Shown: positions 62,701-64,000 of the stretch, one piece after another
Layout: each line of letters begins with the position of its first letter
How positions within the stretch are numbered: position 1 is the stretch's first letter
Notes under the pieces: generated by a model
What the model saw: the letters and a program-made list of their open reading frames with translations, nothing else
Database searches by the model: none
What the model was told of the DNA's origin: nothing
Source: Mytilisepta virgata
Lineage: Eukaryota; Mollusca; Bivalvia; Mytilida; Mytilidae
Assembly: GCA_028015205.1 (NCBI GenBank)
Contig: JAPWFG010000024.1
Span: forward strand, 2,790,001 to 2,854,000
Length of the DNA: 64,000 nt
Direction of reading: 5' to 3'
Position numbers and translations under genes: made by a program

Positions 62701-63737
62701 TTGGATCTTTGCAAGAGCTAGTGTTACCATATGTGAGACATTGCCTACTAGTTGAAGAGAAGCCAAATGCCAAAGGCTTTTTAAATTACGCATCAGAACA
62801 GTATTCATCAGCATCGAATCCAAACTTGCGTTATCTGATGGACCAGGTATGCAGATTCTCCCAAGGTATTGTGAATTTTCGAATGGCAACACGAAGAAAT
62901 AATTATTCTTTAATGAAAAGTTCTAAATACATGACAAAAGAACTGTTTCATGGTAGGTCCCATCCGAAGTATCAGATGATTGAACTTTATGATACAATTC
63001 AGGATCATATGATGCCGCAGAAAGTTAAGGATTTGAATGATAAGTTTACATCCATTACAACGTCAGGGAATGAATCTCTCGGAGAGGATTTTGATTTTGT
63101 TCTGGAAGAAAAAAACAAACAACTGAAGTCATGGTTACCCAAAGGAATTCCGTCAGACCTAATTTGGCAAACAGTGTGTCGTAATAACAAAATACTGGAT
63201 GAAATAAAAGTCAATTCCCTAACAATGTTTGGAATTACCTCTGAAAAGTCATCAATACGACCACTTGATATTGAAGATGCGGTTATTGCCTATCGGATTT
63301 TATTGAGAGGTTGTAGGTACATCGAAAAAAGCGGAGATCATACTTCCTTATCTGGAGTAGCACTGGATGAAAATCTTGTAAACTTCATAAAAGAATCTAC
63401 TAAAAGACGCATGCACATTCTTAAAACTGAATTTTTGGGAGAACCCATCAAAGCTGAGCATCAAACATTTCGGCATCCAGTTCCAATAACACCAGAAGAG
63501 AGACAGAATCAGCAAAATATCAGCAATATGACTATTAAAGAAATACAGTTCAATATCTCAAAATTATTAGAAAAGATCAATGACCCATTCCAATATGATT
63601 ACCATATGCAGCTTTACCAGAAAGAGGTGAAATCAAAACCAAAAGCAAAGCAGGTGCATTTTCTTCAGGAACTCACCAAAGCAGTAACAGAAAACATGGT
63701 TGCTTGTGATGACAGTTTAGGTCAAGAGTTACCATAA
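54901..63737 (+). CDS. RAG1 N-terminal-like zinc-finger protein, transposon-derived or N-RAG-TP type (4 exons)
   Basis: Predicted exons: 54901-54955, 59385-59456, 59971-60042 and 60559-63737. All junctions are phase 1 with GT-AG sites, and together they give 1,125 residues. Residues about 84-184 carry C-R-L-C, then Y-P-P-S-V-C, then P-H-x3-C-T-I-C and a basic tract, the same order and spacing as the importin-binding zinc region of vertebrate RAG1. Downstream are a zinc ribbon (C540, C543, C554, C557) and a C2H2-like finger (C682, C687, H700, H705). The RAG1/Transib catalytic core is not recognisable. An Aplysia mobile element, N-RAG-TP (Panchin and Moroz 2008, as I recall), likewise joins a RAG1 N-terminal-like part to a different body. 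Open introns, a clean frame and conventional splice sites suggest a living gene, either a recent element or a domesticated one. Nuclear location is inferred from the basic tract. Confidence 0.8.
54956..56061 (+). other. Intron 1 of the RAG1-N-like gene, first part
   Basis: AT-rich intron sequence from the exon 1 donor to the TIR element. I see no further exon with a phase-1 acceptor and donor pair and a sensible peptide. Confidence 0.55.
56062..57091. mobile_element. Non-autonomous TIR transposon with TCCTAA-rich subterminal ends
   Basis: The left end GGGCCTGTTTATCGAAG (56062-56078) is matched by its exact reverse complement CTTCGATAAACAGGCCC (57075-57091), 17 of 17 bases. Both flanks of the interior are packed with TTAGGA/TCCTAA hexamers: 56085-56235 and 56930-57072 each hold many copies, in both orientations. 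The middle is AT-rich and includes an (AT)n tract (56684-56727). No transposase frame is present. I could not find a convincing target-site duplication. It lies in intron 1 of the RAG1-N-like gene. Confidence 0.8.
57092..58045 (+). other. Intron 1 of the RAG1-N-like gene, middle part
   Basis: Nothing recognisable. The minus-strand open frame at 57733-57987 is AT-rich and without motifs. Confidence 0.5.
58046..58314 (-). repeat. tRNA-derived SINE (bivalve MetaSINE/BivaMD-like)
   Basis: On the minus strand the element starts GGGACCGCGGTGGCCGAATGG. It has a box A-like TGGCCGAATGG (58294-58304) and a box B-like GTTCGAATCTC (58225-58235), about 60 bases apart as in tRNAs with a long variable arm. 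Downstream is a conserved core seen on the + strand as GGTGGAGGAAGTCGGAGTA, then CCCGGAGAAAACCAC (58122-58155). It ends in an A-rich tail corresponding to the T-run at 58052-58061. The core is one I recall from widely distributed molluscan SINEs. RNA polymerase III activity is plausible but unproven. It is antisense inside intron 1 of the host gene. Confidence 0.8.
58315..59384 (+). other. Intron 1 of the RAG1-N-like gene, last part, with a C15 run
   Basis: Contains a poly-C run of 15 at 58836-58850. The two open frames crossing it (58667-58903 on - and 58754-59020 on +) are not supported by any motif. The sequence around the run, with ACTTCTAGGGTCATTTTC, may belong to an interspersed repeat, but there is no second copy in the window. 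Confidence 0.5.
59385..59456 (+). CDS. RAG1-N-like gene, exon 2 (72 nt)
   Basis: Acceptor TTTTATTCCAG ends at 59384 and donor GTGAG starts at 59457. The exon encodes 24 polar, acidic residues (E-I-F-T-R-Q-S-V-V-T-D and on to N-E-E-N-N), phase 1-1. Its length and phase are the same as exon 3, with a modest ungapped resemblance. Confidence 0.75.
59457..60555 (+). other. Introns 2 (59457-59970) and 3 (60043-60555) of the RAG1-N-like gene
   Basis: AT-rich introns of 514 and 513 bp (516 bp for intron 3 if the downstream acceptor is used) flanking the second 72-nt exon. I saw no additional exon. The near-identical intron and exon lengths fit an exon-duplication history, although the intron sequences themselves are not obviously alike. 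Confidence 0.6.
59971..60042 (+). CDS. RAG1-N-like gene, exon 3 (72 nt)
   Basis: Acceptor TTTATTTTAG ends at 59970 and donor GTAAG starts at 60043. The exon encodes D-A-L-N-K-Q-Q-S-V-N-D and ends D-E-N-D, low-complexity acidic sequence, phase 1-1. Aligned without gaps to exon 2 it shares Q, V, D, S, E and N at the same positions, consistent with an old exon duplication. Confidence 0.75.
60559..63737 (+). CDS. RAG1-N-like gene, terminal exon: RAG1-like zinc region, zinc ribbon, C2H2 finger and conserved C-terminal body
   Basis: The tandem acceptor TTTCAGCAG allows entry at 60556 or 60559, both in frame. The first codon sometimes taken as a start at 60588 is TTG, an internal leucine, so the exon is joined to upstream exons. 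In order: RAG1 N-like region (residues about 84-184, ending with GRPKRKRSRK), a long helical-looking central part, zinc ribbon CENC-x10-CIGC (540-557), C-C-D-G-L-P-Y with D665, a C2H2-like finger (682-705), and a C-terminal body with GEDFDFVLEEKN at 908-919 and KSWLPKGIP after it. I associate that last block with uncharacterised transposon-like proteins of marine invertebrates (perhaps DUF6589-like, low confidence). D665 might be catalytic, but no acidic triad could be established. No frameshift or stop interrupts 3.18 kb. Stop TAA at 63735. Confidence 0.85.
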
Positions 63738-64000
63738 ATATAATAACACATAAAGAGAGGACAGATAAACTGGCGTATACATTTGAAAACATTAACTAAT
63801 GTGAGAAAATGACAATTTCATATGAGGCAATTAAAATGTTTTTGTGTGTAATATGTTCTAGCTTGTGTCTGTTTAAAAAACAATGTCTCTATTGCTTCAA
63901 TGATTTAAGTTGACAGTTTATTCGGTTATTTTAGTAATATGTATTTTTGTAATCAATTGTAAACAAAATATTTAATATCTAAAATGCATAAAACTCTTCA
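63738..64000 (+). other. 3' flank of the RAG1-N-like gene
   Basis: 263 bases of AT-rich sequence after the stop codon. No canonical AATAAA is present. Weak variants such as CATAAA occur near 63733 and 63985. The polyadenylation site, and any terminal inverted repeat of a mobile element, would be beyond the window. Confidence 0.5.

Overview
The window is eukaryotic, AT-rich and intron-rich, and looks like a bivalve mollusc genome, possibly a mytilid. The evidence is a molluscan-type reverse-transcriptase relic, a tRNA-derived SINE with the core typical of bivalve SINEs, many terminal-inverted-repeat elements, and a tandem EGF-exon gene. The species call is an inference.

Region 1 (1-639) is a decayed reverse-transcriptase C-terminus with its tail. 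Region 2 (640-42999, + strand) is the interior of one giant EGF-repeat gene. I count 106 intact EGF exons in the repeating order A-B-C: 36 A, 35 B and 35 C. Every exon is 111 nt (the first is 114 nt), every exon is phase 1-1, and every exon encodes exactly one six-cysteine EGF domain. They sit in a tandem array with a period of 1080-1085 bp. From 12027 to 36867 the period is exactly 1080 bp, and introns are as conserved as exons. Edge units have diverged. Neither the start nor the end of this gene is visible. About 3,920 residues are encoded here. The predicted protein is extracellular, very acidic and almost free of basic residues, and it carries Notch-type O-fucose consensus sites in every domain and an N-glycosylation sequon in every A domain. 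From about 7.7 kb onward the A domain has a seventh cysteine (C-C-C instead of C-Y-C).

The array is broken up by a 1.67 kb TTAA-flanked inverted-repeat element (2518-4188), a 313 bp tandem duplication that leaves a truncated C exon (37378-38003), and an insertion of about 0.6 kb (about 40.5-41.1 kb). A related copy of that insertion lies inverted near 48.0-48.4 kb.

Region 3 (43000-54878) has no coding region I can support. It holds repeats, a G18 run, a long (AT)n tract and an inverted pair of motifs resembling the ends of Penelope-like elements.

Region 4 (54901-63737, + strand) is a second gene. Three small phase-1 exons lead into a 3.18 kb terminal exon, giving a predicted 1,125-residue protein. 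Its residues about 84-184 match the zinc-binding, importin-binding N-terminal region of RAG1 in cysteine/histidine layout. That segment is fused to a different C-terminal body with a zinc ribbon and a C2H2-like finger. This is the arrangement of the molluscan N-RAG-TP type of mobile element or of a domesticated relative. Its first intron holds a TIR element with TCCTAA-rich ends and the SINE.
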